Assembly: GCF_003590145.2 (NCBI RefSeq)
Contig: NZ_CP060436.1
Span: 2,919,001 to 2,983,000, forward strand
Length of the DNA stretch: 64,000 nucleotides
Origin: Pseudooceanicola algae
GTDB taxonomy: Bacteria; Pseudomonadota; Alphaproteobacteria; Rhodobacterales; Rhodobacteraceae
Reading direction: 5' to 3'
Shown here in pieces: positions 31,513 to 40,216 of this stretch. A program made the translations under genes and the position numbers. The notes under the pieces are model-generated. The model was given only the letters and a program-made list of their open reading frames with translations, was not told the DNA's origin and made no database searches. Numbering within the stretch: position 1 is the stretch's first letter; every line of letters starts with the position of its first letter.

Positions 31513-32187
31513 TCACAGTTCGGGAACGTTCAGCTCCGCGACATCGCCGTCGATGTGCAGCTCGGCCCCGGTCAGGGCGCGCAGGTGGTCCATCGAGATC
31601 TGCGGCAGCTTTTCACGCAGCACGAAATGCCCGTCCTCGATATCGACCACGGCAAGGCTGGTATAGACGCGGGTCACGCAGCCCACGCCGGTCAGCGGAA
31701 AGGTGCAGCTTTCGACCAGCTTGGGATCGCCCTTCTTGGTGACGTGATCGGTGATAACCGCGACACGTTTGGCCCCATGCACAAGGTCCATCGCACCGCC
31801 GACGGCGGGCACGCCCTTGTTGCCGACGCGCCAGTTGGCAAGGTCGCCGTTCTGCGCCACCTGCAACGCGCCAAGGATGGCGACATCCAGGTGCCCGCCC
31901 CGGACCATGCCGAAGCTGTCTGCATGGTGGAAGAAGGCCGCGCCGGGCTTCAGCGTCACGGCTTTCTTGCCGGCGTTGATAAGGTCCCAGTCCTCGGTTC
32001 CCGGCTCGGGCGCGGGGCCGAAGTTCAGGATGCCGTTCTCGGTGTGGAAGATCGCCTCGCGACCCTCGACGGTGTATTGCGCGACCATCTCGGGGAAGCC
32101 GATGCCGAGATTGACGTAGGCGCCGTCCTCGATGTCCTGCGCGGCGCGCCAGGCGATCTGGGCGTTGGAAAGTTTCGCGTCGGTCAT
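31513..32187 (-). CDS. pcaJ: 3-oxoadipate CoA-transferase subunit B
   Basis: PcaI-PcaJ transfers CoA from succinyl-CoA to 3-oxoadipate. The 224-residue B subunit has the LGIGFPEMVAQY segment, the catalytic Glu50 in HTENGIL and the GGHLDVAILGALQV and NWRVGNKGVPAVGGAMDL regions. SCOT-like succinyl-CoA:3-ketoacid transferases are close relatives; neighbouring pcaF and an IclR regulator favour 3-oxoadipate. It overlaps pcaI by four bases. Confidence 0.9.
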   Translation of the reverse strand: MTDAKLSNAQIAWRAAQDIEDGAYVNLGIGFPEMVAQYTVEGREAIFHTENGILNFGPAPEPGTEDWDLINAGKKAVTLKPGAAFFHHADSFGMVRGGHLDVAILGALQVAQNGDLANWRVGNKGVPAVGGAMDLVHGAKRVAVITDHVTKKGDPKLVESCTFPLTGVGCVTRVYTSLAVVDIEDGHFVLREKLPQISMDHLRALTGAELHIDGDVAELNVPEL

Positions 32188-32903
32188 GCCTTGGCCCCTT
32201 CATAGGTTGCGCCGGCCCGGATCAGGGTCTCTTCCTGCTGCGGGTCGGTGACTTCGACCAGCGTGTCGACGTAAAGGCCGGGGGTGATGACGTTTTCCGG
32301 CTCGATCCCGCCGGGAGCGAGGATCTGACGAGCCTGCACGATGGTGGTGGTGGCCGCAGCCGCCATCAGCGGATTGAAGTTCCGCGCCGCCATCCGGTAG
32401 GTCAGGTTGCCGTAGGTGTCGGCGGTATCGGCCTTGAGCAGTGCGAAATCGGCCTTCAGCCAGCGTTCCTGCACGTAGGAGCGTCCGTCGAATTCCCCGA
32501 CGGGTTTGCCCTCGGCGAGTTCGGTCCCGTAGGAGGACGGCGTGTAGAAGGCCGGGATCCCTGCCCCGGCGGCACGGATGCGTTCCGCCAGCGTGCCCTG
32601 CGGCACCAGCTCCAGCGCGATTTCACCGGCAAGATAGCGGTCGGTGAAGGCGCGGGGGTCGCTGCTTTTGGGGAAGGAACAGATCATCTTGGCGACCATC
32701 CCCGCATCTATCATCGCGGCGATGCCGATGCGGCCGTTCCCGGCGTTGTTGTTGATGACCGTCAGGTCCTTCGGGCCGGCGTCGATCAGGGCGTGTATCA
32801 GCTCGATCGGGGCGCCGGAGCCGCCGAAACCGCCGATCATGACCACCGCACCGTCCGGGATTCCCGCGACCGCCTCGGCAAGGCTGGGGCAAATCTTGTC
32901 CAT
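32184..32903 (-). CDS. pcaI: 3-oxoadipate CoA-transferase subunit A
   Basis: The A subunit of the 3-oxoadipate:succinyl-CoA transferase, 239 residues. It shows VMIGGFGGSGAPIELIHAL (about 21-39) and the LTYRMAARNFNPLMAAAA region typical of CoA-transferase family I A subunits. The ATG at 32903 follows GGAGACG. It is the first gene of pcaI-pcaJ-pcaF and is divergent from the IclR gene at 33009, with an inverted-repeat operator between. Confidence 0.91.
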   Translation of the reverse strand: MDKICPSLAEAVAGIPDGAVVMIGGFGGSGAPIELIHALIDAGPKDLTVINNNAGNGRIGIAAMIDAGMVAKMICSFPKSSDPRAFTDRYLAGEIALELVPQGTLAERIRAAGAGIPAFYTPSSYGTELAEGKPVGEFDGRSYVQERWLKADFALLKADTADTYGNLTYRMAARNFNPLMAAAATTTIVQARQILAPGGIEPENVITPGLYVDTLVEVTDPQQEETLIRAGATYEGAKA

Positions 32904-32958
32904 AGAGCGTCTCCTTTGCCGGTGATTTATGGGCCCGCCCCCCTCGACGGCAAGAAAG

Positions 32959-32997
32959 TTTGTGCGATATGCTACATTTGTACGGATAACGCACAAA
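32959..32997. promoter_or_regulatory. probable operator of the pca genes (IclR-type inverted repeat)
   Basis: TTTGTGCGATAT (from 32959) and its inverted copy ending at 32997 (TTTGTGCGTTAT on the other strand) match at 11 of 12 positions, with centres about 27 bases apart. They lie between the divergent pcaI and IclR genes. PcaU/PcaR-type IclR proteins bind such repeated 10-bp elements, so this is the expected control site of both directions. The binding itself is inferred. Confidence 0.6.
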
Positions 32998-33008
32998 TGG
33001 GGGCGGCG

Positions 33009-33764
33009 ATGAACCCACGCGACATGATCTCTGGCCTCGCCAAGGGCCTTTCGGTGATCGAAACCTTTTCGGCCGATCATCCGCGCCAGTCGATCACCGA
33101 GGCCGCGCAGGCTTCGGGCCTTGATCGCGCCACGGCGCGGCGCTGCCTGCTGACCCTGACAGAGCTCGGCTATGCGCAGTATGACGGCAAGTACTTTACC
33201 CTGACCCCGCGCGTGCTGCGGCTGGGGACGGCCTGCCTTGCCACCCTGCCCCTTGCGCAGATCGTGCAGCCCTCGCTGGACCTGATGAGCGCGGAACTGG
33301 GCGAAAGCTCCTCGGTTTCCGTGCTGGATGATCTGGAGGTCGTCTATGTCGCCCGCGCCGCGCAGCGGAACCTGATGTCCATCGCGCTGATGCCGGGATC
33401 GCGCCTGCCGGGGTATTGTACTTCGATGGGGCGTGTCCTGTTGGCCGCCCTGCCCGAGACAGAGGCGCGGGCGCGGCTGGATCGCATGGCGCTGGTCGCG
33501 CGGACCGAGTTGACGGAAACCGACCCCGACCGCCTGATGGCCCGCCTGGCCGAGATCCGTGCGCAGGGTCACGCCGTGATCGACCAGGAGGTAGAGATGG
33601 GCCTGCGATCCATCGCCGTGCCGGTGCTGGATGCCCATGGTCGCACCGTCGCCGCGCTGAACATCGGCCTGCCTGTGCGCGGCGAAAACCCCGAAGACAT
33701 CGTCACCCGCTACCTGCCGCCCCTGCTGACCCTTCAGGCCGAACTGCGTCGGGTGCTTACGTGA
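33009..33764 (+). CDS. pcaR: IclR-family regulator of the pca genes (PcaR/PcaU-like)
   Basis: A 251-residue IclR protein: winged HTH at the N-terminus (SITEAAQASGLDRATARRCLLTL), then an effector domain with RSIAVPVLD and AALNIGLPV. PcaR and PcaU proteins activate pcaIJF on sensing beta-ketoadipate. The call is by divergence from pcaI. The ATG at 33009 is chosen; one at 32997 overlaps the operator. Its end overlaps the end of the Lrp-type gene on the other strand by eight bases. Confidence 0.85.
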   Translation: MNPRDMISGLAKGLSVIETFSADHPRQSITEAAQASGLDRATARRCLLTLTELGYAQYDGKYFTLTPRVLRLGTACLATLPLAQIVQPSLDLMSAELGESSSVSVLDDLEVVYVARAAQRNLMSIALMPGSRLPGYCTSMGRVLLAALPETEARARLDRMALVARTELTETDPDRLMARLAEIRAQGHAVIDQEVEMGLRSIAVPVLDAHGRTVAALNIGLPVRGENPEDIVTRYLPPLLTLQAELRRVLT

Positions 33765-34239
33765 GATCCGGCGCCTTCTGTTCGATCACCGCTTCCATCG
33801 CCACGTAGGTCGAGGTCGCCGAGACATGCGGCAGGGTCGATATCTTTTCGCCCATCACCTGCCGATAATCGGCGATATCGCGGGTGCGTACCTTGAGAAG
33901 GTAATCGAATCCGCCTGCAATCATGTAGCATTCCTCGATCTCGGGGATGGTGCGGGCGGCGGCGTTGAAACGGCTCAGGGCCTCTTGGCGGGTGTCGGAC
34001 AGGCGGACCTCGACAAAGGACACATGGGTCAGGCCCAGCTTGATCGGGGACAGCACGGCGCGGTAGCCGGTGATCAGCCCGCCGGCCTCCAGCGCCCTGA
34101 TGCGGGCCGCGACCGGGGTTTTTGACAGGCCGACCTTGCGGGCTAGTTCAGCTACCGGGATGCGGGCATCGGCGGTCAGTTCGGCCAGGATCTTGCGATC
34201 CATGGCATCCAGATCGGGCTTTGGTCTGTCAGGGTGCAT
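33757..34239 (-). CDS. putR: Lrp/AsnC-family regulator, probably of putA
   Basis: A 160-residue Lrp/AsnC protein: HTH PVAELARKVGLSKTPVAARIRALE (about 28-51, read as two halves) and the RAM ligand domain (VSFVEVRLSD to MEAVIEQ). It is divergent from putA by 122 bases. In Rhodobacter, PutR of this family switches on putA in response to proline; the call rests on that precedent and position. The PutA here lacks its own ribbon-helix-helix domain, so an external regulator is expected. Confidence 0.85.
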   Translation of the reverse strand: MHPDRPKPDLDAMDRKILAELTADARIPVAELARKVGLSKTPVAARIRALEAGGLITGYRAVLSPIKLGLTHVSFVEVRLSDTRQEALSRFNAAARTIPEIEECYMIAGGFDYLLKVRTRDIADYRQVMGEKISTLPHVSATSTYVAMEAVIEQKAPDLT

Positions 34240-34267
34240 AAGGGCGGGCCTATCGTCTGTCGGGGCT

Positions 34268-34310
34268 GCTGAATTTGGTCCTATCGCCGCAAGTATAGCC
34301 CTATTTCAGC
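34268..34310. promoter_or_regulatory. candidate operator between putR and putA
   Basis: Inverted half-sites GCTGAATTTGG (34268-34278) and CCTATTTCAGC (34300-34310) share GCTGAA and GG ends, with centres about three helix turns apart. They lie in the divergent putR-putA gap, where an Lrp-type dimer pair would bind. A possible -10 TATAGC lies between them at 34294-34299. Confidence 0.4.
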
Positions 34311-34361
34311 CGAAACGACCATTCGGGATGCGATACAAAGGTCCAAACGGTGGAGAGTGAC

Positions 34362-37300
34362 ATGACCCGGTTCGAAGAAATGCAAGGCAAGGCGAAACAT
34401 GCACCCGAAGCCGAGGTGCTCGACTGGCTGGTGGCCCAGACGGATCTGGCCAAACCCGCGCGCGAGATGATCTCGCACCGGGCGGTGGATTTCGTGAAAA
34501 AGATCCGGACCTCGAAGAAACCCACGTTGATGGAACAATTCCTGGGCGAATACGGGCTGTCGACGCGCGAAGGCGTGGCGCTGATGTGCCTGGCCGAAGC
34601 CATGCTGCGGGTGCCGGACCGTCTGACCATCGATGCGCTGATCGAAGACAAGATCGCGCCGTCGGACTGGTCCAGCCACATGGGGCAGGCGTCTTCTCCG
34701 CTGGTCAATGCCTCGACCTGGGCGCTGATGCTGACCGGTCGGGTGCTGGAAGACGAAAAGCCTGGCATGGCCTCGACCCTGCGGGGCGCTGTGAAGCGTC
34801 TTGGCGAACCGGTGATCCGCGCAGCCGTGACCCGCGCGATGAAGGAAATGGGCCGCCAATTCGTGCTGGGCGAATGCATCTCCAAGGCGCTGGACCGGTC
34901 CAAGCCGCTGGAAAGTCAGGGCTATACCTATAGCTACGACATGCTGGGCGAGGCGGCGATGACCGCCTCGGATGCGGCGCGCTATGCCAAATCCTACAGC
35001 GATGCGATCGCGGCGATTGCCAGGGCCTGCACCAAGGGCTCGGTCGAGGCGAACCCCGGCATTTCGATCAAGTTGTCGGCCCTGCACCCCCGCTACGAGG
35101 TTGCGCAGGAAGACCGCGCGATCGAGGAAATGGTGCCCGTCGTGCGCGATCTGGCACGTCAGGCGGCGCGGGCCGGGATGGGTTTGAACATCGATGCCGA
35201 GGAACAGGACCGGTTGGTGCTGTCCCTGAAGGTCATCGAGAACGTGCTGGAAGACGAGGAGCTTGCCGGTTGGGATGGTTTCGGCGTCGTGGTGCAGGCC
35301 TATGGCAAACGCGCCGGACAGGTCATCGACTGGCTTTACGAACTGGCGACCCGGCTGGACCGGCGCATCATGGTACGGCTGGTCAAGGGCGCCTATTGGG
35401 ACACCGAGATGAAGCATGCCCAGGTCGAAGGGCATGAAGATTTCCCGCTGTTCACCACCCGACCCGGTACCGATGTCAGCTATATTGCGAATGCCCAGAA
35501 GCTGATCCGCTATGCCGACCGGATCTATCCCCAGTTCGCCACCCACAACGCCCATACCGCTGCCGCTGTTTTGGAGATGGTTGGCAACATTTCCTATGAA
35601 TTCCAGCGGCTTCACGGAATGGGCGAGCGTCTGCACGACATCATCCTGAAAGAGACCAAGTCGCGTTGCCGGATCTATGCGCCGGTGGGGGCGCACCGGG
35701 ATCTGCTGGCCTACCTGGTGCGGCGGCTGCTGGAAAACGGGGCGAATTCCAGCTTTGTGAACCAGGTCGTCGATGCCCGGGTCACGCCCGAGATCATTGC
35801 GCGCGATCCCTTCGAAATGCTGGCCGAAGCACGGCGCCCCGCCGGGCTGGACCTGCCCGACAGGATCTTCGGGGATCGGCGGAACTCACGCGGTTTCGAT
35901 CTGACCGATGCAACGGAACTGGCGCGGATCGACGCGGCGCGTGACGTGGCGGTGCCAGATGCGACGCCGCTGGTGGCCGGGGTGGTTTCCGGCCAGACGC
36001 GCGCGGTTTGGAACCCCGCCACCGGCGCCATCGTCGCCCAGGTGACCGAGGCGGATGCCGATTGTGTCGAGGCCGCGCTGGCCGCTGCCGCCCGCTGGAA
36101 GGCCTCGCCGCAAGAACGGGCCGAGGTCCTGCGCCGGGCGGCGGATCTCTACGAGGAACACTTTGGGTCGCTGTTCGCGACCCTGACGCAGGAGGCCGGC
36201 AAAAGCCTGCCCGATGCGGTGGGTGAGCTGCGCGAAGCTGTCGATTTCCTGCGCTATTACGCGGATCAGGGCGCGGTGCGCAGCGATGCGGCGCGCGGAG
36301 TCTTTGCGGCGATCAGCCCGTGGAACTTTCCACTGGCGATTTTCACAGGACAGATCGCGGCCGCATTGGCGGCGGGCAATGGCGTGGTGGCGAAACCGGC
36401 GGAGCAGACCTGCCTTGTCGCGGCGATGGCCGTGCGCCTGTTGCACGAGGCTGGTGTGCCGGTGAGGGCGCTGCAATTGCTGCCCGGCGATGGCGCGGTG
36501 GGCGCTGCGCTGACCGGCGATGCACGGATCGCGGGCGTGGCCTTTACCGGCTCGACCGAAACGGCCAGAAAGATCCGGCTGAACATGGTGGACACCCTCG
36601 ACCCCGGCGCACCGCTGATCGCGGAAACTGGCGGGTTGAACGCGATGATCGTGGACTCGACCGCGCTGCCCGAACAGGCGGTGCGCGACATCGTCGCCTC
36701 GGCGTTCCAGAGCGCAGGACAAAGGTGTTCTGCCCTGCGCTGCCTCTACGTTCAGGAAGATATCGCGCCGCAGATGATCGAGATGATCAAGGGCGCGATG
36801 AACGAGCTGCGGGTCGGCAACCCCTGGAACCTCAGCACCGATGTCGGTCCGGTGATCGACGCCGAGGCCCGCGACGGGATCGAAGCCTATCTGGCCGAGC
36901 ACGCGGATCAGGTGCTGCACCGGCTGGAAACGCCGCAAGGCGGCACCTTCATACCGCCGGTGCTGCTGAAGGTCGGGGGCATTGCCGAGATGGACCGCGA
37001 AGTCTTTGGCCCCGTGCTGCATCTGGCGACCTATCGGGCGGCGGATCTGGACAAGGTGATCGCGGCGATCAATGCGACCGGCTATGGGCTGACCTTCGGG
37101 CTGCATACCCGGATCGATACCCGTGTGCAGGAGGTGTCCGACGCGATCCACGCCGGGAACATCTATGTGAACCGCAACCAGATCGGCGCGATCGTGGGTA
37201 GCCAACCCTTTGGCGGAGAGGGGCTTTCCGGTACGGGCCCCAAGGCGGGGGGACCCCATTACGTCACCCGGTATCAGTGCCCCACCGCCTGTGATGCGGC

Positions 37301-37697
37301 GATACCACAGGCGCCGGTCACGGACCTGATCTTGCCCGGCCCGACCGGAGAACTGAACCGCCTGAGGCTGAGCGCGCGCGCGCCGATCCTGTGCCTTGGT
37401 CCGGATACTGCGACGCAGGTGCAGGCCGTGGAAGCGCTTGGCGGTCGCGCGGTCGCGGCCGAAGGGATGGCGCCGCAGGATCTGCAAACCCGGTTGGATA
37501 TCGGCGGGGCAATCTGGTGGGGCGACCCGGAAGCGGCGCGCGCCTATGCCCGTGCTCTGGCGCGCCGGGATGGAGCGATCCTGCCGCTGATCACGGCCAT
37601 GCCGGACGTCGGGCATATCTTCCTGGAGCGGCATCTGTGTGTTGATACGACAGCGGCGGGGGGCAATGCCTCCCTGCTGGCGGGGGATGCGATCTGA
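34362..37697 (+). CDS. putA: bifunctional proline dehydrogenase / delta-1-pyrroline-5-carboxylate dehydrogenase PutA
   Basis: PutA oxidises proline to P5C with FAD and then to glutamate with NAD. The 1111-residue protein starts directly with a helical arm and the proline dehydrogenase barrel (RLVKGAYWDTEMKHAQVEG near 339), then the aldehyde dehydrogenase part (ISPWNFPLAIFTGQIAAALA near 650; catalytic Glu in ETGGLNAMI near 755; catalytic Cys in SAGQRCSALR near 788) and a C-terminal domain. There is no N-terminal ribbon-helix-helix, so it is not a self-repressing PutA. The ATG at 34362 follows GTGGAGAG; a GTG at 34350 is less likely. Confidence 0.96.
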   Translation: MTRFEEMQGKAKHAPEAEVLDWLVAQTDLAKPAREMISHRAVDFVKKIRTSKKPTLMEQFLGEYGLSTREGVALMCLAEAMLRVPDRLTIDALIEDKIAPSDWSSHMGQASSPLVNASTWALMLTGRVLEDEKPGMASTLRGAVKRLGEPVIRAAVTRAMKEMGRQFVLGECISKALDRSKPLESQGYTYSYDMLGEAAMTASDAARYAKSYSDAIAAIARACTKGSVEANPGISIKLSALHPRYEVAQEDRAIEEMVPVVRDLARQAARAGMGLNIDAEEQDRLVLSLKVIENVLEDEELAGWDGFGVVVQAYGKRAGQVIDWLYELATRLDRRIMVRLVKGAYWDTEMKHAQVEGHEDFPLFTTRPGTDVSYIANAQKLIRYADRIYPQFATHNAHTAAAVLEMVGNISYEFQRLHGMGERLHDIILKETKSRCRIYAPVGAHRDLLAYLVRRLLENGANSSFVNQVVDARVTPEIIARDPFEMLAEARRPAGLDLPDRIFGDRRNSRGFDLTDATELARIDAARDVAVPDATPLVAGVVSGQTRAVWNPATGAIVAQVTEADADCVEAALAAAARWKASPQERAEVLRRAADLYEEHFGSLFATLTQEAGKSLPDAVGELREAVDFLRYYADQGAVRSDAARGVFAAISPWNFPLAIFTGQIAAALAAGNGVVAKPAEQTCLVAAMAVRLLHEAGVPVRALQLLPGDGAVGAALTGDARIAGVAFTGSTETARKIRLNMVDTLDPGAPLIAETGGLNAMIVDSTALPEQAVRDIVASAFQSAGQRCSALRCLYVQEDIAPQMIEMIKGAMNELRVGNPWNLSTDVGPVIDAEARDGIEAYLAEHADQVLHRLETPQGGTFIPPVLLKVGGIAEMDREVFGPVLHLATYRAADLDKVIAAINATGYGLTFGLHTRIDTRVQEVSDAIHAGNIYVNRNQIGAIVGSQPFGGEGLSGTGPKAGGPHYVTRYQCPTACDAAIPQAPVTDLILPGPTGELNRLRLSARAPILCLGPDTATQVQAVEALGGRAVAAEGMAPQDLQTRLDIGGAIWWGDPEAARAYARALARRDGAILPLITAMPDVGHIFLERHLCVDTTAAGGNASLLAGDAI

Positions 37698-37707
37698 AGT
37701 CGGGAAA

Positions 37708-37760
37708 GGGGCTCTGCCCCGTCTCCGTGCCGGAGACTCCCCGGGATATTTGAAACAGGG
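37708..37760. repeat. palindromic intergenic element, possible dispersed Rhodobacteraceae repeat
   Basis: Two adjacent hairpins, GGGGC TCT GCCCC (37708-37720) and GTCTCC GTGCC GGAGAC (37721-37737), are followed by the sequence CCCCGGGATATTTGAAACAG. From memory, very similar blocks recur many times in Roseobacter-group genomes just after genes. Only one copy is in this window, so repetition cannot be shown here. Confidence 0.45.
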
Positions 37761-37783
37761 AAACATGGTCAGGGGCACGCGGG

Positions 37784-37813
37784 GGCCGGCCTCGGGGTGT
37801 TCCGGGGCCGGCC
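37784..37813. terminator. bidirectional hairpin terminator between putA and the SDR gene
   Basis: GGCCGGCC (37784-37791) pairs with GGCCGGCC (37806-37813), continued inward by four more pairs around a GGTGTT loop, 12 bp in all. It lies between convergent putA and the SDR gene at 37824. There is no long T run. Confidence 0.6.
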
Positions 37814-37823
37814 TTGGGTCGGG

Positions 37824-38564
37824 TCAGCAGGTGTAATTGAGACCCTGACGACCGCCGTCGATATAGAGGGTCTCGCCGGTGATGTAGCTGGATTTCGGAC
37901 CGGCCAGGAAGGCGACGGCTTCGGCAACTTCGCGGGCGGTGCCCATGCGTTTCAGGGGGGTGCGGGACATGGCGGTATCCATCGCCGCAGGGTTCGAGTT
38001 CACCGCCGCCATCATCGCCGTGTCGATGGAGCCGGGGCCGACCGCGTTGACGCGGATGTTATGCGGGGCGAGGGCGAGGGAGGCGGCCTTGGTAAAGCCG
38101 GTGACGCCGGCCTTGGAGGCGACATAGGAACTGATCGCCGGGTTGGCCAGAAGTGCGGCGATCGAGGACATGTTGACGATTGCGCCTTGGATGCCGGCGG
38201 CGATCATCAGGTTCGCGGCCGTCTGGTTGGCGACGAAGGTGCCGGTCAGGTTGAGGTCGATCACCCGTTTGAAATCCTCGACCGAGCATGTCAGGAAATC
38301 GCCCGCAACCGCGATCCCGGCGCAATGGGCCAGGGCCGTGGGCGCGCCGTGGTCTTCGGCGATCCGGGCGAAGGTGGCCTTGACCGCGGCCGGGTCGGCC
38401 ATGTCGCAGATATAGCCGGGGGCGCCGAGGGTTTCGGCGCTGGTCAGCACCTTTTCCTGCACGTCGACAAGTACCGGGGCAAAGCCCTGTTCGGCGAGGA
38501 CCTCGGCGCAGGTAAAACCGATGCCCTGGGCGGCGCCGGTCACGATGGCAATGGGTTTGGTCAT
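37824..38564 (-). CDS. short-chain dehydrogenase/reductase
   Basis: A 246-residue classical SDR: cofactor motif TGAAQGIG (9-16), NMSSIAALLANPAISSYVASK with catalytic Ser, Tyr and Lys, and the end region YITGETLYIDGG. An NAD(H)-type binding is suggested by LVDV after the second strand. It is the last gene of the FAD oxidase-hyuA-hyuB-SDR operon, two bases after hyuB, with a good site (GGAGACTGAC) before ATG 38564. The substrate may be an alcohol or keto product of that pathway; this is inference. Confidence 0.85.
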   Translation of the reverse strand: MTKPIAIVTGAAQGIGFTCAEVLAEQGFAPVLVDVQEKVLTSAETLGAPGYICDMADPAAVKATFARIAEDHGAPTALAHCAGIAVAGDFLTCSVEDFKRVIDLNLTGTFVANQTAANLMIAAGIQGAIVNMSSIAALLANPAISSYVASKAGVTGFTKAASLALAPHNIRVNAVGPGSIDTAMMAAVNSNPAAMDTAMSRTPLKRMGTAREVAEAVAFLAGPKSSYITGETLYIDGGRQGLNYTC

Positions 38565-38565
38565 G

Positions 38566-40215
38566 TCAGTCTCCGTCTTCTGCCAGCCCGTAGCATTCGC
38601 GGGCCTGGTCTGGGGTGATGTATCCGGCGGCAAGGTCGGCGCGGATTGCGGCCTTGTCGCGATCGCTGGGCGCACCGTAGCCGCCGCCGCCGGGAAGGGA
38701 CAGGCGCAGACGCGCGCCGGCGGGCACATGTTGGCGCCCCTTGGCGCGCAGCTTGGTGCCATCGGTGAGTTCGACCCGGCCGGGCGCCCCGGGCAGGCCA
38801 CCATCGCGGCCTCTGGCGGGGTGGTCGACCCGGTCGAACATGGCATTGAACCAGAAATTATAGCCGTCGCGCGCCTCTATCTCGATCACCTGGCCGAGGC
38901 CGCCACGGAATTGCCCCGCGCCCCCTGAACCGGGGCGCAGGTCCTTGCGCCACATGATGATCGGGCCGACCTGTTCGGTGACCTCGACCGACATTGTCTT
39001 GACGCCGGAGGGAAAGGCGGTGGCCGACAACCCGTCCAGACGGGGACGCGCACCGGTGCCACCGGAGTTGAACATCAGCACTTCGGCCGGGGGCAGGGCG
39101 CTTTCGGGGTCTGTCGCGCGGGCCGAGATCTGGATATTCCAGAGGGCCGAGGCCCCTTCGGCCGGGACGGTGCCGGGCAGGGCCTTGTGCAGCGCGCCCA
39201 GCACCACGTCGGGCACCAGGTGACCTATCACATGGCGTACCGAGACCGGCGCGGGGCGCCGCGCCGCCAGGATGCAGCCTTCGGGCGCCGAGATCGCGAA
39301 AGGTTCCAGCGAGCCGGTGTTGTTCGGCACCTCCGGCGCGATGGCGCATTTCAGCGCGTAGCAGGCATAGGCGCGGGTGTAGACCTCTGGCACGTTGACA
39401 CCGAAGCGCGACATTGGCCCGGTGCCGGTGAAATCCGCGCTGAGCCTTTCGCCCGCGATGTCCAGCGTGACGACGAGGTCGACCGCTTCGTCGTAGCCAT
39501 CGACGCGCATCCGGTTCTCGTGGCGGCCATCTGGCAGCGCAGCGATGGCGGCAAGGGTGGCGGCGCGGCTGCGCTCGAGGATGAAGGTCGAAAGCCCATC
39601 CAGATCGTCGAGGGCGAATTCGTCCAGCATGGCCTGCAGGCGCTTTTCCCCGGCCTCGTTGCAGGCGGCGAGAGAATAGAGATCGCCGATCACCTGATCC
39701 GGCTGTCGGGTATTCCAGCGCAGCAGGTCGAGCAGAATGGGCGAGACTTCTCCGCCATCGGCAAAGCGCATGATCGGGACCAGCAGCCCTTCTTCGTAGA
39801 CTTCGTTCGCATCCGGCCCAAAGCCGCGCCCGCCAATATCGACCACATGGGCGGTGCAGGCGAAGAAGCCGATATGCACCCCGGCGCGGAACACCGGTGT
39901 CGTGACGGTGAAATCATGCAGATGGCCGGTGCCCATCCAGGGGTCGTTTGTCAGGTAGACATCGCCGGGTCGGAAGGTCTGCGCGCCGATCCGGTCGATG
40001 AAATGGCCGACGCTTTCGGCCATGGCGTTGACATGGCCCGGCGTGCCGGTCACCGCCTGCGCCATCATCCGGCCTTGCCGGTCGAAGAGGCCCGCTGACA
40101 GGTCACCGGCCTCGCGGACCGAGGTGGAAAAGGCGGTGCGGATCAGCGTGGTGGCCTGTTCCTCGACCACGGCGATGAGGCGGGACCACATGATCTGGTA
40201 ATCCAGAGCGGACAT
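38566..40215 (-). CDS. hyuB: hydantoinase B/oxoprolinase family protein
   Basis: The B subunit of an ATP-dependent ring-opening enzyme of the N-methylhydantoinase / 5-oxoprolinase / acetone carboxylase superfamily. The 549-residue protein has EAGDLSAGLFDRQGRMMAQ, GDVYLTNDPWMGTGHLHD, TAHVVDIGGRGFG and the glycine-rich RPGSGGAGQFRGGLGQVIE region. A perfect AAAGGAGG site precedes ATG 40215. It is one base after hyuA. The exact substrate (hydantoin, N-methylhydantoin, oxoproline) cannot be set. Confidence 0.9.
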   Translation of the reverse strand: MSALDYQIMWSRLIAVVEEQATTLIRTAFSTSVREAGDLSAGLFDRQGRMMAQAVTGTPGHVNAMAESVGHFIDRIGAQTFRPGDVYLTNDPWMGTGHLHDFTVTTPVFRAGVHIGFFACTAHVVDIGGRGFGPDANEVYEEGLLVPIMRFADGGEVSPILLDLLRWNTRQPDQVIGDLYSLAACNEAGEKRLQAMLDEFALDDLDGLSTFILERSRAATLAAIAALPDGRHENRMRVDGYDEAVDLVVTLDIAGERLSADFTGTGPMSRFGVNVPEVYTRAYACYALKCAIAPEVPNNTGSLEPFAISAPEGCILAARRPAPVSVRHVIGHLVPDVVLGALHKALPGTVPAEGASALWNIQISARATDPESALPPAEVLMFNSGGTGARPRLDGLSATAFPSGVKTMSVEVTEQVGPIIMWRKDLRPGSGGAGQFRGGLGQVIEIEARDGYNFWFNAMFDRVDHPARGRDGGLPGAPGRVELTDGTKLRAKGRQHVPAGARLRLSLPGGGGYGAPSDRDKAAIRADLAAGYITPDQARECYGLAEDGD

Positions 40216-40216
40216 C

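Noticed and set aside
35886-37778. A 630-codon open frame on the minus strand
   Set aside because: It is antisense to putA and has shadow composition; putA is unmistakable.
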